The notes: generated by a model not told the origin, from the letters alone. A stretch of 64,000 nt of DNA from Nostoc sp. FACHB-280 (GCF_014697615.1 NZ_JACJSD010000031.1:19406-83405); one strand, 5' to 3'. Counted from the first letter of the stretch, positions 26,854 to 36,932 are shown. A program made the numbers and translations.

Positions 26854-28659
26854 ATGCGCTCTGCCAATGCCAAAAATACTTCTGTGAAAGATAATCAGAC
26901 TATCAATTCCTCTACAAAAGAGTCTGTAACTCAATCGTCAAATCATCTCAGTTGGATTGTCGGCTTAGTTAACAATCTTAGTATTAGTCAAAAAATTGCT
27001 TGGGGTTATAGTGTTGCTCTAGGTGCAGCTGTTGTTGGAACAGTAGCAGGATTTATGCTAGGTGATTACTATCAGCAACAAGCAATCATCCAAAAACAAG
27101 AAAAGTGGCAAGAGATTCAGATAATTCGTAGTCTTAACTCTGTTTTATTAGAATTACAAGCTCATCAAGGTAAAATCTTAGTTTTTACAAATTTAAAACA
27201 TTGGCAAGAAGAACGCGTGCATCTTATCCAGCACGCTGCTGAACTCGAACAAATTTGGGCAGAACTGACAACTTACGTTAATCAACATCCTAATAAAAAA
27301 ATATCGAATTTCTTACAAACTTATCAAAGTATTTACACTGTATATAGCCAACAAATAATGGCTATCTTAAACAAAGATTATCCATCTAATTTAAAGGCTG
27401 AAAATATAGATAGTATCAAAGAAAAACTATTAACATTTTCCCAGGGCGAACTATATTTTAAATTACACAATACTACAGATGCTTTGGAAGAATTACTGGA
27501 AGCTTCTGAAGGAACTTTTCAACGCAAAGAAGTGGCGGTACTGGCTACAGAAAAAGTCCGAGACAGAATTATTATTATTAGTATGCTGTCATCTGTGGCG
27601 ATCGCTATTATACTAGCGCACTACACCAGTCGAGCGATCGCCCGTCCACTCAAAGCTGTTCACAATGTGGCGCTGAAGGTAACTCAGGAATCTAACTTTA
27701 ATTTACAAGCACCAGTCACCACAGCAGATGAAGTAGGAATGTTAGCCGCCTCACTTAATCAACTTATTCAACGAGTTAATCAACTTTTAGCAGAACAGAA
27801 AGCCGAAGCATCTCGACAATTAATTCAAAATGAAAAAATGTCAAGTCTCGGACAAATGTTAGCGGGAGTTGCCCACGAAATAAATAACCCTGTCAACTTT
27901 ATTTATGGAAATCTTCAGCATACTAATGCTTACTTTCAAAATTTGTTAATGCTGTTAGAAGCTTACCAAGCCAAAGTGCAAGATGATGAACTGGATGAGT
28001 TGGCTGAAGAGATTGACTTAGATTTTGTCAAACAAGACTTACCTAATTTGTTACAATCTATGCAAGTAGGTGCTAACCGCGCTAAAGAAATTGTTTTAAG
28101 CTTGAAGAATTTTTCCCGTTTAGATGAAAATGAATTTCATGCAGTAGATATTCACGCTTGTATAGAAAGTACTTTATTAATCTTAAATAATCGTCTGAAA
28201 AAAAGAATTACCGTAGTAAAAAAATATGGCGAAATCCCTAATATCGAAGGCTATGGTGGTGCATTATATCAAGTATTTATGAATATTTTATCTAATGCTA
28301 TTGATGCTTTAGAAGAGTCACATAATGAAGAGGAATATCAAGAAATTGTTATTTCCACACAAAAAATCAATACAGATTGGGTAGAAATAAAAATTACTGA
28401 TAATGGTTCGGGGATTTCTCCAGAGTATCAACAAAAAATATTTGAAACCTTTTTTACGACAAAACCCATTGGAGTTGGTACAGGTTTAGGTTTATCAATT
28501 AGCTATCAAATTATTGTGGAAAAACACAAAGGCCAGCTAACTTGTGAATCAGAGTTTGGTGAAGGCACCACATTTGCGATCGCATTACCAATTAAACATT
28601 CAAATGACGATGATACCTCTTTAGAAAATAGCGACTTAGCTTTTACAATCAACGACTAG
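26854..28659 (+). CDS. membrane sensor histidine kinase (HAMP, HisKA, HATPase)
   Basis: A 601-residue protein with a first membrane helix at about 48-70, an extracytoplasmic helical sensor region (71-235), a second helix (239-257), a HAMP linker (RPLKAVHNVALKV...DEVGMLAASLNQLI) and a coiled segment. The H box is MSSLGQMLAGVAHEINNPVNF with His341. The catalytic domain has the N box (NILSNAIDALEE), G1 (ITDNGSGISPE), F box and G2 (GVGTGLGLSI). It would autophosphorylate on His and pass phosphate to an unlinked response regulator; none is adjacent. The stimulus is unknown. Confidence 0.93.
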   Translation: MRSANAKNTSVKDNQTINSSTKESVTQSSNHLSWIVGLVNNLSISQKIAWGYSVALGAAVVGTVAGFMLGDYYQQQAIIQKQEKWQEIQIIRSLNSVLLELQAHQGKILVFTNLKHWQEERVHLIQHAAELEQIWAELTTYVNQHPNKKISNFLQTYQSIYTVYSQQIMAILNKDYPSNLKAENIDSIKEKLLTFSQGELYFKLHNTTDALEELLEASEGTFQRKEVAVLATEKVRDRIIIISMLSSVAIAIILAHYTSRAIARPLKAVHNVALKVTQESNFNLQAPVTTADEVGMLAASLNQLIQRVNQLLAEQKAEASRQLIQNEKMSSLGQMLAGVAHEINNPVNFIYGNLQHTNAYFQNLLMLLEAYQAKVQDDELDELAEEIDLDFVKQDLPNLLQSMQVGANRAKEIVLSLKNFSRLDENEFHAVDIHACIESTLLILNNRLKKRITVVKKYGEIPNIEGYGGALYQVFMNILSNAIDALEESHNEEEYQEIVISTQKINTDWVEIKITDNGSGISPEYQQKIFETFFTTKPIGVGTGLGLSISYQIIVEKHKGQLTCESEFGEGTTFAIALPIKHSNDDDTSLENSDLAFTIND

Positions 28660-28823
28660 AATGTAGTTTTTGCAATATTTGTTCACCAGTAATAAGTGTA
28701 ATTTCTTCCAGTTCAAAGGTTTGCAACCTTTTTGTAGATTATTTTCATTTAGTTTACTTATTTGGTATTCTAATTAAGAGCATTGCTTTAAATTAACATA
28801 CTATCAAAAAATAAAATTTATCT

Positions 28824-29648
28824 ATGAATATTGCGATCATTGGTTGTGGTTATGTCGGTTGTGCAGTGGCTAAATATTGGCAGCACAAGATGACTTTGAT
28901 TGTTACCGCCACCACAACTACACCCGAACGCATTCCAGAACTTCAAACTGTAGCGCAAAAAGTTGTCATTGCTAAAGGAAACGATGCTGAAACAATGCAA
29001 TCAGTTTTGCAAAATCAAGATGTAGTTTTATTGAGTGTGGGTGCAAAAGGCGCAAATTCATACGAAGAAACTTATCTAGGAACCACAAAAACTTTAGTGG
29101 AAATTTTGCCGCAACTACCTAATATTCGCCAAATTATCTACACGGGCAGTTATTCTGTTTATGGCGATCGCAATGGTGCTACAGTCGATGAAGATACCCC
29201 AGTAGAACCAACCCATACTTCAGGCATAATTCTGCGCGAGACAGAAAAAGTTTTACTTTCAGCCGCTAGTGAAAAATTGCGCGTTTGCATTTTGCGCCTG
29301 GGTGGAATTTATGGCAATAATCGAGAACTGATTAAAATATTTAGTCGTGCATCTGGTACAACTCGCCCCGGAAATGGCAAAGATATTACAAATTGGATTC
29401 ATTTAGATGATATTGTCAATGCCATTGAGTTTGCCAGACAGCACCGCTTAGATGGTATTTATAATTTGGTTGATGATGCACATTTAACCAGTCAAGAATT
29501 ACTAGATACCTTATTTGCGAAACACAATTTACCTACAGTGCAATGGGATAGTTCTCAGAAAAGCAACCGCCCATATAATGCCAATGTATCGAATCAAAAA
29601 ATCAAAGATGCGGGATACAAACTGATTCATCCCCAAATGATTTTTTGA
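28824..29648 (+). CDS. SDR/NAD-dependent epimerase-like protein
   Basis: A 274-residue atypical short-chain dehydrogenase. The N-terminal binding motif is MNIAIIGCGYVGCAVAKYW, more like a GxGYxG variant used with NADP. Then YTGSYSVYGDRNG holds the catalytic Tyr region, and LRLGGIYGNNRELI and WIHLDDIVNAI are typical epimerase-like segments. These proteins resemble YeeZ. Substrate unknown. It ends in a convergent hairpin terminator shared with the GH57 gene. Confidence 0.85.
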   Translation: MNIAIIGCGYVGCAVAKYWQHKMTLIVTATTTTPERIPELQTVAQKVVIAKGNDAETMQSVLQNQDVVLLSVGAKGANSYEETYLGTTKTLVEILPQLPNIRQIIYTGSYSVYGDRNGATVDEDTPVEPTHTSGIILRETEKVLLSAASEKLRVCILRLGGIYGNNRELIKIFSRASGTTRPGNGKDITNWIHLDDIVNAIEFARQHRLDGIYNLVDDAHLTSQELLDTLFAKHNLPTVQWDSSQKSNRPYNANVSNQKIKDAGYKLIHPQMIF

Positions 29649-29667
29649 ATTTAATTCATCTTACTCA

Positions 29668-29698
29668 GTGCTGAGTACTCTTTTTCTTACTCAGCACT
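29668..29698. terminator. bidirectional hairpin between SDR and GH57 genes
   Basis: AGTGCTGAGTA and TACTCAGCACT form a perfect 11-bp stem with a T-rich 9-nt loop, between convergent genes. The neighbouring CTCAGCA copies form a short tandem-repeat patch up to 29720, so it may simply be a repeat used as a terminator. Confidence 0.55.
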
Positions 29699-29721
29699 CA
29701 GCACTTTCAACTCAGCACTCT

Positions 29722-31311
29722 TTACAAAGGACGATAAACGCGATAGTTAATTTCTGGGAAGATATTATCCATAACTTCGATTTTTTCTAGCCAACCACTG
29801 TCAACTTTACCGATTTTGACATCTTCATAAAGTTTATTAAACCTCATCAGGTGCGATCGCGTCCGGCGGACTGCATAAGGAACCATTGTTCCTGTCCGCA
29901 TAATAAATGCCCAGTCAGAAGATTGTGCTAACAACAGTTCCCTTGCTGCTTGGTTTAGCGCCCGCCATTGCAACTCATCAGCAGGTTCCAACTTCGAGAT
30001 TTCAATCATCCGTTCTGCGGCTTTGTGCAGATGGGGATAAATCCAAGCATTTGTTTCATTTAACCAATATTCGTGGAAACCTTTGTAACCCCAACTCGAC
30101 TGAGAAGGACGGCAAACTTGCTGGCTGGGTTCGGCTCGGAGATAATCTGCCAAGTGAGTCATTTGATATGTACCTTGGTCATACCATGACTTACGGAATA
30201 GATAGTCAATAAACCAAGGGCCTTCATACCACCAATGCCCAAATAACTCAGCATCGTAGGGCGAAACAATAATCGGCGGACGCTGCATAATTCCGTAAAG
30301 ATGTTCAGCCTGCCGTTCGCGGTTATACATAAAGTTAGCAGCATGTTCGGCGGCTTTTTCCCTAGCCCAGTAAGGATCATACAGTGCCTTATCAGATAAA
30401 CCTAAACCGCGCCCGGTAATTTTATGGTACTTAATCCCCGTATTTTTGCGCTGACCATTGGGCATGATATAGGGTTTGATGTACTCATACTCTGCTTCCC
30501 AGCCCAAATCTTTGTAAAATTCTCGATATTCAGCTGCGCCAGGATAGCCCACCTCAGAAGACCATACCTGTTGTGAAGATTCATGGTCTCTACCAAACGC
30601 TGCTACCCCTGTTTCGGTAAAAATCGGCGCATAGCTACCAAAACGCGGACGAGGACGGGCGTAAAGAATACCATGCCCATCGGTGAGGAAGTAACGCAAG
30701 CCAGCATCAGCCAGCATCCTCTCCAGCCCTTCATAGTAGGCACATTCTGGCAACCAAATACCTTTAGGTGGACGACCAAAGGTTTGTTCGTAGTGTTCAC
30801 AAGCTACTTGAATCTGCGCCCACACCGCTTGGGGATACATTTTCATGAGTGGCAAGTAGCCGTGGGTAGCGCCACAAGTGATAATTTCTAAGTTATTGCT
30901 ATCTTGGAATTGCTTAAAAGCAGTTACCAAATCACCGTTGTAGCGTTCCCACATTTCCCGCGCTTCGTTGAACTCGGTAGCGTAGTGTTCTGCGAGATAA
31001 CGAATATGCCCATTGTTAACGTTATGCTCAATTTCTAGTTCTGTAAGTTCCTCTAATTTGGCTAAGTGAGCATCATAGCGTTCTTGCAGTAGGGGATCAC
31101 GTAGCATCGACACCAAAGGCGGTGTCATACTCATGGTGATTTTAAAGTCGATGCCGTCTCGCTTTAAGCCTTCAAAGACTTTTAGTAAAGGGATATATGT
31201 TTCAGTAATGGCTTCATAAAGCCATTCTTCCTCCAGCACATAGTCACTTTCTGGGTGACGAACGAAGGGCAGGTGTGCATGGAGTACAAGCGCGACGTAG
31301 CCAATAGCCAT
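29722..31311 (-). CDS. GH57 1,4-alpha-glucan branching enzyme-like protein (DUF1957)
   Basis: A 529-residue glycoside hydrolase family 57 protein. The five GH57 regions are visible: LHAHLPFVRHPE (His), CGATHGYLPLM, WLPECAYYEG with the nucleophile Glu189, a middle region, and SPYDAELFGHWWYEGP with Asp353 as acid/base. The DUF1957-type C-terminal helical domain matches the archaeal TK1436 branching-enzyme subgroup. It probably introduces alpha-1,6 branches into glycogen in the cytosol, separate from GH13 GlgB. Catalytic residue roles are taken from family knowledge. Confidence 0.93.
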   Translation of the reverse strand: MAIGYVALVLHAHLPFVRHPESDYVLEEEWLYEAITETYIPLLKVFEGLKRDGIDFKITMSMTPPLVSMLRDPLLQERYDAHLAKLEELTELEIEHNVNNGHIRYLAEHYATEFNEAREMWERYNGDLVTAFKQFQDSNNLEIITCGATHGYLPLMKMYPQAVWAQIQVACEHYEQTFGRPPKGIWLPECAYYEGLERMLADAGLRYFLTDGHGILYARPRPRFGSYAPIFTETGVAAFGRDHESSQQVWSSEVGYPGAAEYREFYKDLGWEAEYEYIKPYIMPNGQRKNTGIKYHKITGRGLGLSDKALYDPYWAREKAAEHAANFMYNRERQAEHLYGIMQRPPIIVSPYDAELFGHWWYEGPWFIDYLFRKSWYDQGTYQMTHLADYLRAEPSQQVCRPSQSSWGYKGFHEYWLNETNAWIYPHLHKAAERMIEISKLEPADELQWRALNQAARELLLAQSSDWAFIMRTGTMVPYAVRRTRSHLMRFNKLYEDVKIGKVDSGWLEKIEVMDNIFPEINYRVYRPL

Positions 31312-32151
31312 AGTAATTTTGGGGTGATACTTGTAAATTTAAGGTCGAGGGGTTTAGCAGAAATTAACAATATTTTAAGACCTTCTGGGTATCGTCGTAG
31401 TCTGATTGTATTGAGAAAGTTGGCTGTGGCAAATGGAAAAATCCGGCAGAACGCTGGAGGTAGAGGCAGAAATGAGAATGTGAAGAGTCTGTGTATTTGG
31501 TAAGACTTATGTACGAAGGTTGTTTGTTGAGAATGGGTGTGGGGATTTAGGGGTGTCTGGGTTTTTAACATCTACATTCTCACTAAAACCCTAGATTTTG
31601 CGTATCACTGCGTAATATCAAGTTCGGATGACTAGTTATAATTCCCGAATCTATGCACAAAACCCAAAAATGCGTCCTCTGTGGCTTTCATGATCAGTCT
31701 TTAACCAGACACGATATAGTTCTGTGGTATTAATCCTCAGATCGCCGAATTATTGAAGAAGTTGGAGAGTTCTTGGTTCACAAATGATTTGATAGTAACG
31801 TTATTTTTTAGTTTTTTGAAAATAAAAATTCAAATTTGTATGCCGATTCAACAGTAGTTAATTGAAGTAAATTTACTGAAGAAAAACACCCTTAAGATAG
31901 AGGTGTTTTCGTGATTTACACATGTCTGAATTCCCATAAAACCATCGTCTTATGAGACATGTAAGCTGTAATAACCCTGAATCTTAAACCTTTATTTTTT
32001 GCTATTCCTAACATAAAAAAATAATTGCTATACTGAAAAAACATTGAAAAAAGACAGAAATTACTCAGCAAATTTATAGACAGTTGCTGAGAGTCGGTTA
32101 TGGGTAAGACAACCCATTTAATGAGTTAACGAGTTAGACAAAAATTAAATT
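31312..32151. other. 840-bp intergenic region between divergent genes
   Basis: Promoter region for the GH57 gene (minus) and the DUF2808 gene (plus), much longer than needed. A hairpin AAAACACC/GGTGTTTT followed by TCGTGATTT (31883-31909) could end a short plus-strand transcript. A 26-codon ORF with KCVLCG at 31653-31733 has no ribosome-binding site. I see no repeat family or known RNA. Confidence 0.4.
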
Positions 32152-32709
32152 ATGAAGTACGTCAGCAGCTTTTTAAGCACGCTGTTTGTTGGTGTAGGCA
32201 TCTGTTCCTTACCTCAGTTTGCAGCGAATGCAGTTACTTTGGGTAGTGGTGCGATCGCTTTTGCTCAACCACCAACTCTAGTTAGTGCAAGTACACCATA
32301 CAATGAAACAAGTGTGTCTGATACGACATACTACTTTACCTTAAAAGTCCCAGCCGCAGCCGGGGAATCTCTGCAACAGGTGACTTTTACTCAAGTATCA
32401 GGCACAGAAGAGATTGAATTTAATTCCAATGATACATTTGCGTTTGTGGGTACACGCGATCGCCGTGGCGAAAAGTTAGCCGTCAAATCGGTGGTTAGCA
32501 ACGACAAACAAAATTTCACCGTCACCTTTGCTAACCCTGTACCACCAGACCAAACAGTAACTATTGGTTTGCGGACTTACCGTAATCCTTTTAATGATGG
32601 TGTTTACTTATTTGGTGTAAAAGCCTTTCCATCTGGACAAGAAACCGTTGGTCAATTTCTCGGTGTAGGTCGTCTGCAATTTTATAAAGACACTTACTCC
32701 GAAGGATAG
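32152..32709 (+). CDS. DUF2808 exported protein
   Basis: A 185-residue protein with a signal peptide (MKYVSSFLSTLFVGVGICSL, cleavage near the ANA or AFA sites). The mature domain has the DUF2808 pattern: YYFTLKVPAAAGESLQQVTFTQ, an EEIEFN..DTFAFVG segment, VTFANPVPPDQTVTIGLRTYRNP and DGVYLFGVKAFPSG. The family is almost confined to cyanobacteria, secreted or periplasmic, and of unknown function. It is a single gene with a long upstream region. Confidence 0.88.
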   Translation: MKYVSSFLSTLFVGVGICSLPQFAANAVTLGSGAIAFAQPPTLVSASTPYNETSVSDTTYYFTLKVPAAAGESLQQVTFTQVSGTEEIEFNSNDTFAFVGTRDRRGEKLAVKSVVSNDKQNFTVTFANPVPPDQTVTIGLRTYRNPFNDGVYLFGVKAFPSGQETVGQFLGVGRLQFYKDTYSEG

Positions 32710-32927
32710 GAAATGGAAAGTAGGGAGTAGAGAGTGGGGAGTAGGGAATGGTAATTTTCGACTACTCCCTATTATCTTGTTATTAATATTCTTTCTTTTT
32801 CCTTTTGCCTCCTTCAGAGTTCGCCACTGAGGGAGTCGGGAAACCCGCCCAACGCAGTGGCTCACTTTTTACTTTTGCCTTGTTGTACTAGCCTCTAGTT
32901 CCTAATCCCTAACCTCAACAAAAATAA

Positions 32928-34109
32928 TTAACCCAATTGATTAAATAAATCAGCCAAAATTACATTAGAAAATAAAAATCCTTCTGGGTCAGTTAATTGC
33001 AACCTTCCTTCTGTAACTTTTACCCAACCTTTTTCAAGGTAAGGTTGCAAACATTGATAAATTTCTGCTATTTTCTCTTCGCCAAACTCTGCTTGTAAGT
33101 TAGAAATACTCACACCTTCAGCCAAGCGCAACCCCAACATTAAAGTTTCTAACAATACCTCGGTTGGTGGAGTAATTTCACAATCAATTTTGCAGCCAGC
33201 TTGTACCCATTGATAATATTCCTGAGTTTTGCGTGGGCGAGTGAAGCGTTTTTTGTTGGTGTAACTAGCTGCGCCCATCCCAAAGCCATAATAAGGGCGG
33301 TTTTCCCAATAAACGCGGTTATGCTGACACTGATGTCCAGGTCGGGCATAATTAGAAATTTCATAATGGGCGTAACCTGCACCAGTTAATACTTTTTGTC
33401 CCATTTGGTACATTTTGACAGTGGTTTCATCTGTTGGTAGAGGATGATCCCCTGGTTTGTAGTAACGATTAAAAGCTGTTCCTGGTTCAATGGTTAAATC
33501 ATAGATAGATATATGCGTCGGGTTGGTTGCTACTGCTTTTTCTAAAGAATCCGACCATTGATCTAAAGACTGATGTGGCAGCCCAGAAATTAAATCTAGA
33601 CTAAATTCGGGAATCTCGACTTTGTGAATTAATTCAATAGCTGCAAAGATATCTTTAACTGAATGCGATCGCCCAGCTACTTTTAACAATTCTTCTTGAA
33701 AGGCTTGTACACCCAAACTCACCCGATTTACACCCAAACTCCGATAGCCTGAGATATGCGCCAAATCAAATGTACCTGGATCTACTTCCATTGAAATTTC
33801 GACTTGGGGCGCAATTCCAAAACGTTGTTCTAAAGCTTCTAGTATTTGTGCTAACTGCTGAGTTGATAGCAGTGAAGGAGTACCACCACCAAAAAAAATT
33901 GTCTGCAAAGATTGACCAAAACTAGGTGTATTGGCAATTTCTTGGCATAACACTTCTATGTAATGGGAGATTGTAAGCGATGTTTCACCCCGTTGGCGAT
34001 CGCCCACAACAAACACTGGGAAATCGCAATAAAAGCACCGTCGTCTGCAAAAAGGTATATGTACATAAGCAGAACTGACCATGCTAGAAACAGCAAATTT
34101 TGGATTCAT
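32928..34109 (-). CDS. hemW: HemW-type radical SAM heme chaperone
   Basis: A 393-residue radical SAM protein. The 4Fe-4S cluster motif is CRRRCFYCDF near the N-terminus (YVHIPFC before it), followed by TIFFGGGTPSLL and SMEVDPGTF. The C-terminal HemN-like domain ends in a winged-helix region. It has the HemW-type single extra pattern (C-x3-C-x2-C followed by D/F) and lacks the longer HemN N-terminus, so it is more likely a heme chaperone than the oxygen-independent coproporphyrinogen oxidase. ATG 34109 or 34082 are both possible; no Shine-Dalgarno decides it. Confidence 0.88.
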   Translation of the reverse strand: MNPKFAVSSMVSSAYVHIPFCRRRCFYCDFPVFVVGDRQRGETSLTISHYIEVLCQEIANTPSFGQSLQTIFFGGGTPSLLSTQQLAQILEALEQRFGIAPQVEISMEVDPGTFDLAHISGYRSLGVNRVSLGVQAFQEELLKVAGRSHSVKDIFAAIELIHKVEIPEFSLDLISGLPHQSLDQWSDSLEKAVATNPTHISIYDLTIEPGTAFNRYYKPGDHPLPTDETTVKMYQMGQKVLTGAGYAHYEISNYARPGHQCQHNRVYWENRPYYGFGMGAASYTNKKRFTRPRKTQEYYQWVQAGCKIDCEITPPTEVLLETLMLGLRLAEGVSISNLQAEFGEEKIAEIYQCLQPYLEKGWVKVTEGRLQLTDPEGFLFSNVILADLFNQLG

Positions 34110-34358
34110 TTTCAGCAATAATTACTAAACTTAACAAAGCATTACAAATTGCCAAAATAAAAAGTTTGTTTATGTTTTTTTATCGTTTCACAACAAAACC
34201 ATGCAAAATATTAAAATAAAGCTCTTTAGTTATAATATTTGCAGATATTCCCTGCTTCCGCCCTTAGTCTAGGTCAATATTCATTGTTGTCCCTTAGCGA
34301 TGAAATCAAAAACATTTGAATTCATCGGGTAAAACAATAGCAGGAAAACAACACAACC

Positions 34359-35435
34359 ATGCTTGATGCCATTATTATTCTCTCATTCATTTTGGCAGCA
34401 GCAGGCATAGGTTTCTACAGCACCGATCTACTACCAGATGGCACGCTAGATCGAGTGACCAACCTAGAAGCTTTACGCCTCACAGTTGCCGTCTTTGCCG
34501 CCATTATTGGCGGTGCAGTTGGACTGAGTTTCCAGACGACTTATCGTCGCCTAGAGGCACAAGTCCGGGAAATGCCACTGGAAGTAATCTTAACGCGTGC
34601 CATTGGATTAGTCATTGGCTTACTACTGGCAAACTTAATGCTGGCTCCGCTATTTTTGCTACCTATACCGCCAGATTTTAGTTTTATCAAACCCTTGGTG
34701 GCAGTTGTGGGTAGTATTATTTTAGCTGTTACAGGCATGAATTTGGCCGATACCCACGGGCGAGGATTACTGCGATTAATTAATCCGAATACTGTGGAAA
34801 CAATGGTAGCAGAAGGTACATTAAAACCTGCCAATACCAAAGTTTTAGATACTAGCTGCATAATTGATGGTCGTATTGAAGCACTACTAGAAACAGGGTT
34901 TTTGGAAGGGCCAATCATCGTGCCACAATTTGTCTTACAGGAATTGCAGCAAGTGGCTGATGCCAGCAAAGACCAAAAGCGGGTGCGGGGAAGACGCGGT
35001 TTAGAAATTCTCAACCGCATTAAAGAAGCGTACCCAGAACGCATTTTAATTAACCCCATCGACTACGATGATATTGCCACCGTAGACGCGAAATTAGTCC
35101 GCTTTGCCCAAGAAATCAACGCAACACTGCTAACCAACGACTACAACTTGTCTAAAGTAGCCAGCGTGCAGAAAGTACCCGTGTTGAACGTCAACGATTT
35201 AGTTAACGCCGTTCGTCCGACTTATTTACCAGGCGATAACCTCGACCTCAAAATTCTCAAAGAAGGCAAAGAACCAAGTCAAGGTATTGGCTATTTAGAT
35301 GACGGGACAATGGTGGTCGTTGAAGAAGGTAGCGGTTATGTGGGGGGTGAACTGCGCGTAGTCGTCACCAGCGCCTTACAAACCTCAGCCGGACGCATGA
35401 TTTTTGCCAAACCCCAAGCTTCAGCATTAGCGTGA
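34359..35435 (+). CDS. PIN/TRAM domain membrane protein (YacL-like)
   Basis: A 358-residue protein with four membrane helices in the first ~135 residues, then a PIN nuclease domain (VLDTSCIIDGRIEALLETGF, with later acidic residues at VDAKLVRFAQ and LTNDYNLSKVA). A C-terminal TRAM nucleic-acid-binding domain starts near GKEPSQGIGYLDDGTMVVVEEG. This arrangement is the conserved YacL/PilT-N family of cyanobacteria and Firmicutes; an RNase role is predicted, not proved. AGGA precedes the ATG by about 13 nt. Stands alone. Confidence 0.92.
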   Translation: MLDAIIILSFILAAAGIGFYSTDLLPDGTLDRVTNLEALRLTVAVFAAIIGGAVGLSFQTTYRRLEAQVREMPLEVILTRAIGLVIGLLLANLMLAPLFLLPIPPDFSFIKPLVAVVGSIILAVTGMNLADTHGRGLLRLINPNTVETMVAEGTLKPANTKVLDTSCIIDGRIEALLETGFLEGPIIVPQFVLQELQQVADASKDQKRVRGRRGLEILNRIKEAYPERILINPIDYDDIATVDAKLVRFAQEINATLLTNDYNLSKVASVQKVPVLNVNDLVNAVRPTYLPGDNLDLKILKEGKEPSQGIGYLDDGTMVVVEEGSGYVGGELRVVVTSALQTSAGRMIFAKPQASALA

Positions 35436-35609
35436 GGGAAATGTCTGGTTCAATCACAATTAAATCATGCACAAGTGATGCGATCGGTGTAGCAAACCTG
35501 CACCGATTATTTTTTTATTTTGTTATTAGTAATTTCGCGTATGATTTTTTGTGAAATGTGTATCTATAAAACGCATATTTATTATATTTAAATTTTGCAT
35601 TATTTATGT

Positions 35610-36056
35610 ATGGTAAAACTCTACTATCGTGGAATGGTGGCGCAAAATGGCAAACCCAAAATAGGTCGAAGTGCCAGACTATTAGGAATTAGACCAGGCA
35701 TTGATATAAACGTTGAGCAAATGCCTGTAGGTTATCTTGATGAGCAAGGCTATTTGTTAGCAGAGTCAGAACGTGAGGTTCGAGGAGAGCTTGTTACTGT
35801 CGCCATCAAAGATACAAAGGGAATGTCTGTTTCTTTATCCATTGAAGCTTTACCAGCATTTCGTAAACCTCAAAAATTTGGTGGAACTGGCAAATATCCT
35901 CTGTGGCAAATTGATGATAGTGATATTACTGGAGATTTACAAGCTATTCAAGATAGCCCAACCCACGTTAGCATTATACCGAGAGTTACAATGTCTTTAG
36001 AAAGGTACGAATTAGCATTAGCAAACACCAAAAACTATTGGCAGAGAGTAGATTAA
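35610..36056 (+). CDS. possible toxin: Tse2/ADP-ribosyltransferase-like family
   Basis: A 148-residue soluble protein from ATG 35610 (a TTG at 35595 is also open). The order LYYRGM, ARLLGIRPGIDI, GMSVSLSIEALPAFRKP, FGGTGKYPLWQID, HVSIIPRVTMSLERYELALANTKNYW recalls small bacterial proteins of the Tse2-like group, where GMSV, LP-hR-P and a final Y-x-AL-x-T-x-x-W are conserved. This recall is from memory and moderate at best. A second small gene begins 26 nt downstream, as expected for a toxin plus immunity/antitoxin pair. Base composition is AT-rich like its neighbours. Confidence 0.4.
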   Translation: MVKLYYRGMVAQNGKPKIGRSARLLGIRPGIDINVEQMPVGYLDEQGYLLAESEREVRGELVTVAIKDTKGMSVSLSIEALPAFRKPQKFGGTGKYPLWQIDDSDITGDLQAIQDSPTHVSIIPRVTMSLERYELALANTKNYWQRVD

Positions 36057-36082
36057 AACTATGAAACTAGGAAGCTAAAAAC

Positions 36083-36610
36083 ATGGCATGGATATTTAGT
36101 TTATCAGCAGAATGTGGGTCTAATGAAAGCACTGCTCATAAATTTGCTCAACATTTTATAGGGCAAATATTTATACTCTCAAATGGTAATTCATGCCTAT
36201 GTCACGTAGACACATTTCAAGATATAGAAAGCAATTGGTGGTGTCGTGTTTACCCCAGTAATATTAGTGAAGTGGGAATAGATAGCCCAGAAAGTGCTTA
36301 TTTAATGACAGAATTAGGTATTTTACTATATCAAAAACTACGCCTTGCTCCTCCATTTCGTTATGCCTTAGTAGGTGTGGAAGTTGATGAATTTAGAACA
36401 TACAGTGAATTAATTGAAGACTTACCTAATTTATCGATTCCTGGATTAGTTTTATCGCAAATAATTGAACAGGAAGTAGCAATATTACCTATTTTTAGAC
36501 AATTTAGCTCTGGTTATATTTGGCAACCTTATCAGGGAGAAATTTATAATCCTTTAATGGTATCGCCAGAGTTAAAAACCAAACTTGATGAACTTTTGGT
36601 TATAAGTTGA
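36083..36610 (+). CDS. unknown protein paired with the preceding toxin-like gene
   Basis: A 175-residue soluble, acidic protein with no family I recognise. It begins MAWIFSLSAECGSNESTAHKFA, has a WWCRVYPSNISE stretch in the middle and ends ELKTKLDELLVIS. It lies 26 nt after the preceding gene on the same strand, so they form a two-gene unit. If the upstream gene is a toxin, this one would be the candidate immunity or antitoxin protein, by position only. Confidence 0.5.
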   Translation: MAWIFSLSAECGSNESTAHKFAQHFIGQIFILSNGNSCLCHVDTFQDIESNWWCRVYPSNISEVGIDSPESAYLMTELGILLYQKLRLAPPFRYALVGVEVDEFRTYSELIEDLPNLSIPGLVLSQIIEQEVAILPIFRQFSSGYIWQPYQGEIYNPLMVSPELKTKLDELLVIS

Positions 36611-36656
36611 ATTTAAGCTTTGATTGATCAAATAAAGAGTATAATTTGAATTATAT

Positions 36657-36932
36657 TTAGTTCCGCTCATGATTTGTTTGTCTAATAAATATAATTGCGA
36701 ATAAATTAATAATAGGCAAAATCAATAATGTGAAGATTAAAGTAAAGATAAGAAGAGTGCGATCGCGCGGTTTATCGGGATGAACAATCTCATGTTTTAA
36801 AATCCCATTCACGTATCTTTTCTCTATTTTAGTCATTACACATTTATATTGATATTCGACTTCAAATCTTTCATCTTTTACATAATCATTCAACCAATAT
36901 TCATCACAACGATAACTATAAAAACCCGCCAA
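36657..36932 (-). CDS. small single-pass membrane protein, unknown
   Basis: A 91-residue ORF from TTG 36932, bounded upstream by an in-frame stop just before it. It has two Cys (YRCDEY, YKCVMT), an Arg/Lys-containing middle, then a strongly hydrophobic helix (LLIFTLIFTLLILPIINLFAIIF) with a C-terminal tail. Very AT-rich. No ATG is available near the start and no clear ribosome-binding site, so translation is uncertain. Confidence 0.4.
   Translation of the reverse strand: MAGFYSYRCDEYWLNDYVKDERFEVEYQYKCVMTKIEKRYVNGILKHEIVHPDKPRDRTLLIFTLIFTLLILPIINLFAIIFIRQTNHERN

Noticed and set aside
31653..31733. 26-codon ORF with a KCVLCG zinc-like motif upstream of the DUF2808 gene
   Set aside because: No ribosome-binding site and no linked terminator or gene logic; a single CxxC in a short ORF is expected by chance.
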